43,533 bases of DNA from JAJFUE01 sp039683515 (GTDB lineage: Bacteria > Sumerlaeota > Sumerlaeia > MVZB01), in contig JBDKRG010000039.1 of the NCBI GenBank assembly GCA_039683515.1, positions 1 through 43,533 on the forward strand. Reading direction: 5' to 3'. Of this stretch, positions 8,444 to 15,939 are shown piece by piece. The position numbers and the translations under genes are program-made. The notes below the pieces were generated by a model. It saw only the letters and a list, made by a program, of their open reading frames with translations. It made no database searches and was not told where the DNA came from. Within the stretch, counting starts at the first letter, position 1; the number at the start of each line of letters is the position of its first letter.

Positions 8444-9892
8444 CTATCCCTTGATCCGCTTCAAAATCAGCTCGTTGACCAGTTGCGGGTTGGCCTTGCC
8501 CCTGGTCTCGCGCATGATCTGGCCGACGAGCGCGCCGATGGCCTTGTCCTTGCCGGCCTTGATCTTTTCGACCGCGTCCTGGTTGGCCGCCAGCACCTTG
8601 TCGACGATCGGCTCGATGGCCGACGTGTCGGAGATCTGGACGAGCCCCTTTTTCTTGACGATCTCGGCCGGGGCGCCTTCGCCGTCGAGCATCGCCTTGT
8701 AGACGTCCTTGGCGATGCGGCCGCTGATCGTCCCGTCGTCGATGAGCTTCACGAGCCCCGCCAGATCCGCAGCCTTGACCGGGTAGTCGGCGAGGTCGCG
8801 GTCGGGGTCCTCGCCGAGCCAGCGCAGCGGCTCGCCCATGACCCAGTTGGCCACGCCCTTGGCGTTGTCGTGGACGGCGAGCGCCGCCTCGTAGTAATCG
8901 GCCAGATCCTTGTTCGCCGTCAGGACGCCCGCATCGTATTCCGACAGCCCGAACTTCTCGATAAACCGTCTCCGCCGCGCCTCGGGCAGCTCCGGGATCT
9001 CGGCGCGGATCTTCTCGAGCCACGCGTCGTCGATTTCCACCAAAACCAGGTCGGGGTCGGGGAAGTAGCGGTAATCGTTGGCCACTTCCTTGCTGCGCAT
9101 CGTGCGCGTGACCGACGCGGCCTCGTCCCACAGGCGCGTTTCCTGGACGACGCGTCCCCCGGTCTCGAGCTCGATGACCTGGCGCTGCGTCTCGGCCTCG
9201 ATGCACTTCAAGACGGTCTTCATCGAGTTGAGGTTCTTGACCTCGACCTTGGTGCCGAGCTTTTCGTCCCCCTCGCGCCGCACGGAAATATTCGCCTCGA
9301 ACCGCAGCCGCCCCTGGTGCATGTTGCAGTCGCTCACGCCGCTGTATTCGAGGATCGACTTGAGGGCCTCCATGAACGCCAACGCCTCGTCCTTCGAGCG
9401 CAGGTCGGGCTCGGTGACGATCTCGAGGAGCGGCGTGCCGGCGCGATTCAGGTCCACGAGCGAGTAGTTGGCGCCGGGCTCCTCCGGGTGGATGTTCTTG
9501 CCGGCGTCCTCCTCGAGGTGAACGTTGTTGATGCGCACGCGCTTGGTCGCGTCGCCGACGCGGATGTCGAGCCACCCCCCCTCGCCCAGGTTCTGGCGCA
9601 GCTGGCTGATCTGATAATTCTTGGGCAGGTCGGGGTAGTAGTAGTTCTTGCGTTCGAACTGGGTCGGGCGGTTGATCTTGCAGCCGAGCGCGAGCGCGGC
9701 GCGCGTGGCCAGCTCGAGGGCGTGGCGGTTGAGGACCGGGAGCGATCCGGGCATGCCGAGGCAGACCGGGCAGGTCTGGGTATTGGGCGCGCGCCCGAAT
9801 TCGGTCGAGCACCCGCACCAGATCTTGGAGGCGGTCGCCAGTTCGGCGTGAATTTCAAACCCAATGACGGTTTCCCAGCCCATGCTTGCCAT
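8444..9892 (-). CDS. gatB: Asp-tRNA(Asn)/Glu-tRNA(Gln) amidotransferase subunit B
   Basis: GatB of the GatCAB complex, which binds misacylated Glu-tRNA(Gln) or Asp-tRNA(Asn), activates the carboxylate with ATP and receives ammonia from GatA. Visible features are 'VIGFEIHAELAT' at the start, the cysteine cluster 'WCGCSTEF...CPVCLGMPG', 'NYYYPDLPKNYQISQ', 'EANISVRR', 'VEVKNLNS' and 'YRYFPDPDL', then a helical C-terminal YqeY-type tRNA-binding domain ending 'QLVNELILKRIKG'. The length is normal for the family. The frame is open to 9919, but ATG 9892 (MASMGWE) has GGAG-type purines close upstream and matches the usual start; ATG 9883 is also possible. gatA and gatC are not in the window. The gene implies that the organism makes Gln-tRNA and/or Asn-tRNA indirectly. 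Confidence 0.96.
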   Translation of the reverse strand: MASMGWETVIGFEIHAELATASKIWCGCSTEFGRAPNTQTCPVCLGMPGSLPVLNRHALELATRAALALGCKINRPTQFERKNYYYPDLPKNYQISQLRQNLGEGGWLDIRVGDATKRVRINNVHLEEDAGKNIHPEEPGANYSLVDLNRAGTPLLEIVTEPDLRSKDEALAFMEALKSILEYSGVSDCNMHQGRLRFEANISVRREGDEKLGTKVEVKNLNSMKTVLKCIEAETQRQVIELETGGRVVQETRLWDEAASVTRTMRSKEVANDYRYFPDPDLVLVEIDDAWLEKIRAEIPELPEARRRRFIEKFGLSEYDAGVLTANKDLADYYEAALAVHDNAKGVANWVMGEPLRWLGEDPDRDLADYPVKAADLAGLVKLIDDGTISGRIAKDVYKAMLDGEGAPAEIVKKKGLVQISDTSAIEPIVDKVLAANQDAVEKIKAGKDKAIGALVGQIMRETRGKANPQLVNELILKRIKG

Positions 9893-9969
9893 TCTCCGCT
9901 CCGCCCGGCAGGGCGGCATGATTTGGGCATATTGTGCTGGAAGACCAAAGAAGATGGAAGGAAAAGTAG

Positions 9970-9990
9970 GCCGCCATCACCGGTGGCGGC
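9970..9990 (-). terminator. Hairpin downstream of the anti-sigma gene
   Basis: A 7-bp stem GCCGCCA/TGGCGGC with a 7-base loop lies 10 bp beyond the stop of the minus-strand gene ending at 10000. On the minus strand it is followed by a modest pyrimidine stretch (CTACTTTTCC), so termination is plausible but the T-run is weak. Confidence 0.5.
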
Positions 9991-9999
9991 AACTTCTTC

Positions 10000-12615
10000 C
10001 TATGGGATTCGCCTGGCCTCGTGAACGGTCAGCGTCCGCTCTTCCTCGGCGAAGGTGATCCCGAAATTCTCCCTGAACCACTGCCTGGCGCGCTCGACGC
10101 CGTCCGCGCCGCTCCAGAACCGGTATTCGTAGCAGGGGCAGATGTTGGCCCATGTCTGGTTCGCGCCCGGCTTCTGCGGCAGCCCGGTCTCGTCCACGAT
10201 ATAGACCGTCGTATCGTCGAACACCGGCTCCATCGTGCGATTGATCGAATACGTGAACATTTTGAGCAACTCGTGCGCCGTGGTGCTGGTCCCTCCCGCC
10301 CGGATGAACGGCCGCGTCGTCGCGTCGTCGATCTCGAGCGGCTTGACGTCTCTTAAATACGGCAGCTTCCGGCCGTCGTAGCGCGCCACCCACACCGTGC
10401 GCGTGACCGACGTCGCGGCGATCTCGACCCCCTCCCGTTTCATGAATGCCGCGATCGCGCGCCTGTAGTTGTCCCCCTCGGCGCCGCTCTTTTTGACCAC
10501 GCACACGGCCTGGATCTTTTCGCCGCCCAATCGGCCTGTTGCCCGAATCAGCGCCGGATCCCAGTTTTTCCGCCAAGCCTCGCCGCGCACGATCGCCGTC
10601 CACTTCTCCGGAAGCCTGATCACGGAATAGCCGGGGCGACCCGGCAGGTCCATCGTGAGCGTGAGGGCGTCCGCATTGAACGCCTCGGCGCCCGTGAGGA
10701 ATTCAACATCGGCCGGCAGCGGCTTGTTCCCGTACTTTTCCCCGAGCCGGTCCAGGTACTTCCGCCACGCCGCCAGCCGGGGCGAGGCCTTCAGGTCCTC
10801 GATGGTCTGGCCGCCACCGCCGCCGAACTGGGCGATCCGCTCCCTGATCTCGGGTTCATCGAGAACACCCGTGGGGAACAGTTTCACGACGTCGGCGAGC
10901 GGCGCGTTCCCGCGGGCGTCCCGCAGCTGGGCGTACAGTTCGGAGACGAAGAAAACATACGCCTGCTTGTACTCGCGATTCTGGCGGGCGGCCGCGATGA
11001 ATTCGCTGATGGCGATCGAGGCTTCGCCGGTCCTGCCGCGCCGGACCAGTTCCTTGACGTAACTCGCCGCAACCGTCCTGGCCGACCACGGATTCTTCGC
11101 GATCAACGGTTTGTAGATCGCATACAGCCGCTCCGCGATCGCGAACGCCTCATCGTGGCGGCCCATTTCGGTCAGCTTGTAGAGGCGCTGCTCCTCGCGG
11201 AACCGCGCAAGAGCGCTGGCCTCCGGCTCTCCCGGGATTTTGCCGAGAAGCGCATCGAACCGGTTCCAATCGGCCCGGTCGCGGGCGGACTCGATCGCGA
11301 CCCGGAGAAATTGGCCCGAATCGGGCGTGCCATGCTCCCGAGGGAAACCGGATTCCTCCCACTTGGCGACGTCGATGCTCCCCACGACGGCGGCCGTCTG
11401 CCGGAAGTGATCCGGCTGGCTCCAGCATGTGAGCGTATACATGGTCGGCGTCCGGTAATCGAGCCGGTAGTTCGCCGGCACGAAATATTCGACGACGACG
11501 TCGTTCTTCGCCTCGTGCCGCATCTCGCAATGCAGGTATTCCTGCCCCAGGTTGTCGGTCAGCTTGCCGAACCCGAAGAACGGCCGGCCGTCGGGCGTAA
11601 GGTTCTGCCCGTTCGCCGATTCGACCCAGACCACCCCTTCCGGCGTCCGCCCGATCCGCCTGAGCTCGGGCATGTGGTAGCCGGTTTCCTTGAACAGGCC
11701 GCCGGGGTTCAGGTTTCTGCCGCCGGGGTCGCGCAGGAGCGCATAGACGCGATTCGAATCGCCGCTCGTCTTGCGGATGGCCTTCTGGAACGCGTCCGGA
11801 TCGAACGCCGCGACCGGCTGCTCCTTCATGTATTCGACGACCGCGTCGACGCTGTCGCCGTCGCGCGGGTCGAAGCTGCGGAACCGCACCGGGAGGCTGC
11901 TGCTCCTGAGCGCCCAGACGCGCGTCCACGCGGGGTTCGCATCGGTGGTCACGTCGAAGACCTGCATATCGGTGCCGATGCTCGCTTCCGAATTGGGGAT
12001 CGGCGCCGAGATCACCTTTTTCCCGCAAAACAACTCGAGAACGCGGTTGAGCGACAACTCCTCCATCGAGCCCATCGATTTAAGGATCCCGAGCGGCTTG
12101 TCGAGCCCCAGCTCGTTCTTTTCGGCCCGGCTGAGCCCGCCGATATCGACTTCCCGGGCTGAGTTGTCGACGTGGAAGACCTTGAGCAGCCTCCCCTCCT
12201 TGCCGAAGAAAATCAGCCCGCGGCAATGCAGCCGGATCCTGCCGTCGCCAGAGCGCCAGAGCTCGATCTTCTCCGGCGGCTTGACCGGGTCCTCGGTGAT
12301 GTAGATCGTGGCGCTGAAATGCTTGACGGCCTTGAACGAAGAGACCACGTCGGCCCAGCTCGGCCGGGAGTTGCTCATGAGCAGAAAGACGGCGGCAAAG
12401 ACGGCGAGCGAGACGGCGAACCCGCCGCCGGCCCATGCCGGCCTGAGCAGGAAAAACCGGCCGCGCCCGGCCGGGGCCGCGGGTCGATCGCGCAGTTGCC
12501 GTTCCCATCCGTCAAAACGCGCGCCGCAGCGGCGCTGCACGTCGGCCGGGGCGTCGTCGCCGAGCAGGGCCTTGAGTGCATCGTCCAGGCGATCATGATC
12601 ATCGTGCAACGTCAT
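10000..12615 (-). CDS. Giant anti-sigma-factor-like membrane protein with large extracytoplasmic region
   Basis: An 871-residue protein starting at ATG 12615, two bases after the sigma-factor stop, with GGAGG inside the end of the sigma gene. The frame is open further upstream, but that would overlap the sigma gene by ~350 bp. About 70 cytoplasmic residues ('LDDALKALLGDDAP') precede one membrane helix ('FAVSLAVFAAVFLL'). The extracytoplasmic part begins 'SWADVVSSFKAVKHFSATIY', similar in style to LolA-like modules in large planctomycete anti-sigma proteins. The middle (about residues 450-650) is helical and TPR-like ('RHDEAFAIAERLYAIYKPLI', 'RTGEASIAISEFIAAARQNR'). The end ('GITFAEEERTLTVHEARRIP') weakly recalls TIGR03435/DUF3738 proteins. 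Position and topology suggest it restrains the neighbouring sigma factor and senses an envelope signal; no canonical zinc anti-sigma motif was seen. Confidence 0.75.
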   Translation of the reverse strand: MTLHDDHDRLDDALKALLGDDAPADVQRRCGARFDGWERQLRDRPAAPAGRGRFFLLRPAWAGGGFAVSLAVFAAVFLLMSNSRPSWADVVSSFKAVKHFSATIYITEDPVKPPEKIELWRSGDGRIRLHCRGLIFFGKEGRLLKVFHVDNSAREVDIGGLSRAEKNELGLDKPLGILKSMGSMEELSLNRVLELFCGKKVISAPIPNSEASIGTDMQVFDVTTDANPAWTRVWALRSSSLPVRFRSFDPRDGDSVDAVVEYMKEQPVAAFDPDAFQKAIRKTSGDSNRVYALLRDPGGRNLNPGGLFKETGYHMPELRRIGRTPEGVVWVESANGQNLTPDGRPFFGFGKLTDNLGQEYLHCEMRHEAKNDVVVEYFVPANYRLDYRTPTMYTLTCWSQPDHFRQTAAVVGSIDVAKWEESGFPREHGTPDSGQFLRVAIESARDRADWNRFDALLGKIPGEPEASALARFREEQRLYKLTEMGRHDEAFAIAERLYAIYKPLIAKNPWSARTVAASYVKELVRRGRTGEASIAISEFIAAARQNREYKQAYVFFVSELYAQLRDARGNAPLADVVKLFPTGVLDEPEIRERIAQFGGGGGQTIEDLKASPRLAAWRKYLDRLGEKYGNKPLPADVEFLTGAEAFNADALTLTMDLPGRPGYSVIRLPEKWTAIVRGEAWRKNWDPALIRATGRLGGEKIQAVCVVKKSGAEGDNYRRAIAAFMKREGVEIAATSVTRTVWVARYDGRKLPYLRDVKPLEIDDATTRPFIRAGGTSTTAHELLKMFTYSINRTMEPVFDDTTVYIVDETGLPQKPGANQTWANICPCYEYRFWSGADGVERARQWFRENFGITFAEEERTLTVHEARRIP

Positions 12616-12617
12616 GG

Positions 12618-13154
12618 TCACGCCTCCGTCTCGATCATCTTTGAGAAAGCGCCGGCATCGTCGTCGGGGAGCATTTCCCGGAGCCGCCGCCTCGCCTTCA
12701 TCACCAGCACCCGCGCGGTGCTCTCGCGACAGCCCATCGCCTGCGCGACCTCGCCGTACGAGAATCCCTCGACCGCGAGGAGCACGATCGATTCGGCCTC
12801 GCGCGCCGGGAGGCGCTGAATCGCCTCGAGCGCTCGCGACCGCCGCTCCTGAAGGATCAGTTGCTCGGAGGGATTCGGCCCGCGCGCCTCGAACGTTTCG
12901 ATCGGCCTGCTGCCGTCGCTTTTTCTTCTGCCGGTTCTGCGCCTGAAATCGATCGCCAGGTTGATGCACATCCGCAGGATCAGCGCCGTCGGGTTGGGAT
13001 GCCTGCGCACCGCCGGGATTTTTCTCGCGATCTCGACCATCGCGTCCTGCAGCACGTCGTCGGTGTCGTCCGGGTCGCGCACGATTTTCCAGATGCTCCC
13101 CACCATCCGATGCCGGATGGGCTCGATGAGCTTCGTGTAATCCGCGTATTCCAC
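12618..13154 (-). CDS. RNA polymerase ECF-type sigma factor
   Basis: A sigma-70 family protein of the extracytoplasmic-function type. Region 2 is seen as 'DPDDTDDVLQDAMVEIARKI' and 'ALILRMCINLAIDFRRR'; region 4 as 'LPAREAESIVLLAVEGFSYG' followed by 'AQAMGCRESTARVLVMKARR', a helix-turn-helix that would read the -35 element. The frame opens at ATG 13214, but no Shine-Dalgarno precedes it. GTG 13154 (VEYADYTKLIEP) has GGGGA five bases upstream and gives a normal 178-residue ECF protein, so it is preferred. It is cotranscribed with the 871-residue membrane protein starting two bases after its stop, the usual sigma/anti-sigma arrangement. Target promoters and the inducing signal are not visible. 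Confidence 0.9.
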   Translation of the reverse strand: MEYADYTKLIEPIRHRMVGSIWKIVRDPDDTDDVLQDAMVEIARKIPAVRRHPNPTALILRMCINLAIDFRRRTGRRKSDGSRPIETFEARGPNPSEQLILQERRSRALEAIQRLPAREAESIVLLAVEGFSYGEVAQAMGCRESTARVLVMKARRRLREMLPDDDAGAFSKMIETEA

Positions 13155-13442
13155 GTTATCCCCGACTCCCTGAGCGGTTTGCCGCGCGATGCCCCAGCAG
13201 CATTTCACTGACATAAACGAAAGACGAGCGTTTTTGTTTATCCCCGATGCGCCTCAATTTTGATGCAAACAATTTCGATGTGCCCCGAGTCATGTATATC
13301 GAGATTGCTTGTCGGAGCCGCACGCGGCGTGGTCTAATGAAACAGGACTAAGCAGTCAAAGTTTTTGCACCGAAGTGGATGTTCAGTTCACCGAAAATGC
13401 GCGGCCGGAGGTGTTTGCCCGGCCGGGAGAGATGTTGCTGCC
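13155..13442. other. Divergent intergenic region between sigma-factor and radical SAM genes
   Basis: 288 bp that must hold the promoters of both divergent units. The part at 13210-13280 is AT-richer than its surroundings (TTTTTGTTTAT, TTTTGATGCAAAC). I did not find a convincing -35/-10 pair or an ECF-type GGAAC motif. No cobalamin riboswitch B12 box was recognised despite the B12-binding enzyme downstream. Confidence 0.4.
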
Positions 13443-15725
13443 ATGTTGGATCTGGAGCTTCGCGGAAACCCAGGGATCGGGATCGTGCCGGCCGACACGC
13501 CGCCCCCCCAGGGCATCGACCACCTCGAGATCGTGCTGATCCGTCCGAGCAAATACGACGACGACGGCTACGTGATGCGCTACTGGCGCGGCGTGCTGCC
13601 GTCCAACACGCTCGCGACGCTGGCCGGCCTGACGCGCGAAGTCGCCGACTCGCGCGCCCTCGGGCCGGTGCGCGTCAACGTCACCATGCTCGACGAAACG
13701 GTGCAGAAAATCGACGTCGCCCGCCTGCGCCACAAGTGCCTCAAGCCGGGCCACTGCGCCGTGGCGGCCCTCGTCGGCGTGCAGACCAACCAGTTCCCGC
13801 GCGCGGCCGACCTCGCCCGCGAGCTTTACGCCGCCGGCTTCAGCGTCATGATCGGCGGCTTCCACGTCTCCGGCACGATGGCGATGAGCCGGGCCGGCGC
13901 CCCCGCCGAATTCCGCGAACTGATGGACGACGGCGTCACCCTCGTGCGCGGCGAGGTCGAGGAGTGCTGGGCCGACCTGCTGCGCGACGCCCTGCACGGC
14001 CTGCTGCGCCCCTACTACGAAATCCTGGACCCCCCCGACCTGGACCAGGCGAGCCTGCCCGTCGTGAACCCGGCATTAATGAAGCGGTTCGCGTACCCGT
14101 ACATGGGGACGATCGACGCGGGGCGCGGCTGCCCTTTTGATTGCAGCTTCTGCACGATCATCAACGTGCAGGGGCATAAAATGCGGTGCCGGTCGGCCGA
14201 GTCGGTGCGCGACTGCATTCGCCGCAACGCAAAACATAACATCGATTACTATTTCTTCACCGACGACAACTTCTCGCGCAACCCCCACTGGGAGGCGATC
14301 TTCGACGAGCTGATCGCCATGCGCGCCGAAGGGCTCCGCTTCAACTTCATGATGCAGGTCGACGTCCTGGCGCACCGCATCAAGAACTTCGTGGCCAAGG
14401 CCGCCTCGGCCGGCTGCAGCCAGGTGTTCGTCGGCATGGAGTCGATCAACCCGCGGAACCTGAGCGCGATCGGCAAGCGCCAGAACCTCGCCGTCGACTA
14501 TAAGGAAATGGTGCGCACCTGGCACGTCGCCGACATCTCCGTCCACGTCGGCTACATCATCGGCTTCCCGTTCGACACGCCCGAGAGCATCGCCGAGGAC
14601 ATGGTCAGCCTGCGCGAGGAGATCCAGGTCGACCAGGCCTCGTTCTTCATGCTGACGCCGCTGCCGGGCTCGGCCGACCACGCGGCCATGGTCGCGCGCG
14701 GCGACGAGATGGACCCCGACCTGAACCGCTTCGACTCGTTCCACACCGTGATGCGCCACCCGCGGATGGATTCGGGCCAGTGGATGGAGTCGTACCGGAG
14801 CGCGTGGCGCGAGTTCTACTCGACGCAGAACATGAAGCTGGTCCTGTCGCGCGCCAACGCCCGGACGTACTGGAGCATCTTCAAGAATTTCCTGTGGTAC
14901 CGCTACTCGGCGATCATCGAGCAGACCCACCCGATGATCTGCGGGTTCGGGCGGTTCAAGGGGCGCCGCCAGAGGCGGCCGGGGCTGCCGATCGAGGCGC
15001 TCGGCCAATACTGGCGCCGCCGGCTGGGCGACATGCGCCACTGGACGGCCGAGGTCTTCCGGATGTACCTGCAGATGCAGGAGGTCTGGCTGGCGACGCA
15101 CACGCGCGCGCAGCGGCAGTCGAACTGGGCGAGCTGGCGGCGCTGCTGGGACGAGATGCGCGGCTGGCTGGGGACGTCGCGTTCGCGCGCCGGCCGGGCG
15201 CTCGTCGGCCGGGTGGCCGAGCTGCGCGCCGGCGCCGAGGAATCGTGGGTGCGCATTTCCAACCGCGGCAGGCAGGGGACCGGGGACCTCGCGCGGCGCT
15301 GGTCGGAGCTGCGCGCCGAGGCCGAGGACGCGTGGGTGCGCGTCGGCCAGACCGGCCGCCAGCGCGCCGACGACCTGGGGCGGCGACTCGCCCACATCCG
15401 CGCCGGCGTCGAGGACGTGTGGCTGAGCGCGGGCGACACCGGCCGCGCCGAGGCCGAGACGCTTGCGCTGCGGCTGCGGCGCCTGCGTTCGCGCCGGAGA
15501 AAATGGACGCGGTCATTCGCGGCGTTTTCCCGCGCGATCAACCCGTTGTTCATCAAGCGCCCAACCCGCGCCGACCTGAACGAATACTGGCGCCAGACGT
15601 TCGAGAAACTACGCCGCGGCCGGATCCTGCAGATCAATCCGCTGCGCCTGGGCCTGAACCTCGCCCGCGACGCCCGGCTCTTCCTCGTCTTCAACCTGCA
15701 GATCCTCCTGAACCACGGCAAGTAA
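13443..15725 (+). CDS. B12-binding-domain radical SAM protein with repeat-containing C-terminal extension
   Basis: A 760-residue protein from ATG 13443, preceded by GGAGAG about 12 bases upstream; an in-frame TTG at 13365 is less likely. Residues ~28-190 look like a cobalamin-binding Rossmann domain ('EIVLIRPSKYDDDG', 'FSVMIGGFHVSG'). The radical SAM core follows, with Cys230, Cys234 and Cys237 in 'GCPFDCSFC' to ligate the 4Fe-4S cluster, then 'YYFFTDDNFSRNP', 'VFVGMESINPRN' and 'HVGYIIGFPFDTPESI'. Family members do methyl transfers, cyclisations or other radical chemistry; the substrate is unknown. After about residue 440 the sequence becomes Arg/Trp-rich, and residues 586-672 are three tandem 29-residue repeats with consensus 'L..R..ELRA..ED.WV..G.TGR'. 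The C-terminal 90 residues ('FIKRPTRADLNEYWRQTF') look like a membrane-proximal amphipathic segment. Confidence 0.85.
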   Translation: MLDLELRGNPGIGIVPADTPPPQGIDHLEIVLIRPSKYDDDGYVMRYWRGVLPSNTLATLAGLTREVADSRALGPVRVNVTMLDETVQKIDVARLRHKCLKPGHCAVAALVGVQTNQFPRAADLARELYAAGFSVMIGGFHVSGTMAMSRAGAPAEFRELMDDGVTLVRGEVEECWADLLRDALHGLLRPYYEILDPPDLDQASLPVVNPALMKRFAYPYMGTIDAGRGCPFDCSFCTIINVQGHKMRCRSAESVRDCIRRNAKHNIDYYFFTDDNFSRNPHWEAIFDELIAMRAEGLRFNFMMQVDVLAHRIKNFVAKAASAGCSQVFVGMESINPRNLSAIGKRQNLAVDYKEMVRTWHVADISVHVGYIIGFPFDTPESIAEDMVSLREEIQVDQASFFMLTPLPGSADHAAMVARGDEMDPDLNRFDSFHTVMRHPRMDSGQWMESYRSAWREFYSTQNMKLVLSRANARTYWSIFKNFLWYRYSAIIEQTHPMICGFGRFKGRRQRRPGLPIEALGQYWRRRLGDMRHWTAEVFRMYLQMQEVWLATHTRAQRQSNWASWRRCWDEMRGWLGTSRSRAGRALVGRVAELRAGAEESWVRISNRGRQGTGDLARRWSELRAEAEDAWVRVGQTGRQRADDLGRRLAHIRAGVEDVWLSAGDTGRAEAETLALRLRRLRSRRRKWTRSFAAFSRAINPLFIKRPTRADLNEYWRQTFEKLRRGRILQINPLRLGLNLARDARLFLVFNLQILLNHGK
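15198..15458 (+). repeat. Three tandem 87-bp (29-residue) coding repeats in the radical SAM gene
   Basis: The units are 15198-15284, 15285-15371 and 15372-15458, with a degenerate fourth unit starting at 15459. Each encodes a helical Arg/Ala/Glu-rich segment: 'VAELRAGAEESWV', 'WSELRAEAEDAWV' and 'LAHIRAGVEDVWL', each followed by a Gly-Arg turn (RGRQ, TGRQ, TGRA). Confidence 0.85.
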
Positions 15726-15840
15726 ATGATGAGTGATGAGTGATGAAAATAATCTCATCTCTCACGACACTCTCATAGCTCATATCTCATCTCCCCTCTC
15801 CCATTCATCATTCATCACTCATCATTCCTCCCCTCCTCCC
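15726..15840. repeat. Heptamer tandem repeats arranged as an inverted pair
   Basis: Immediately after the radical SAM stop lies a 22-bp stretch of TGATGAG-type units (15726-15747). Its near-exact reverse complement is at 15804-15825, with CTCATCT-type heptamers in between (15754-15795). Transcribed, it could fold into a long stem with a ~56-base loop and might serve as a 3' end structure. Confidence 0.75.
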
Positions 15841-15939
15841 CCTCGATCCGCTCAAATTGTTAATTGATATTCAGTCATGATCGAAAATGACCGATAGGTA
15901 GAGATAGGATGGGGATTCTCCCGAAGGGGTCCGCGCGGG

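Noticed and set aside
13215..13442. Cobalamin riboswitch before the B12-binding radical SAM gene
   Set aside because: No B12 box or the expected multi-stem layout was recognised; binding of B12 by the enzyme does not require one.
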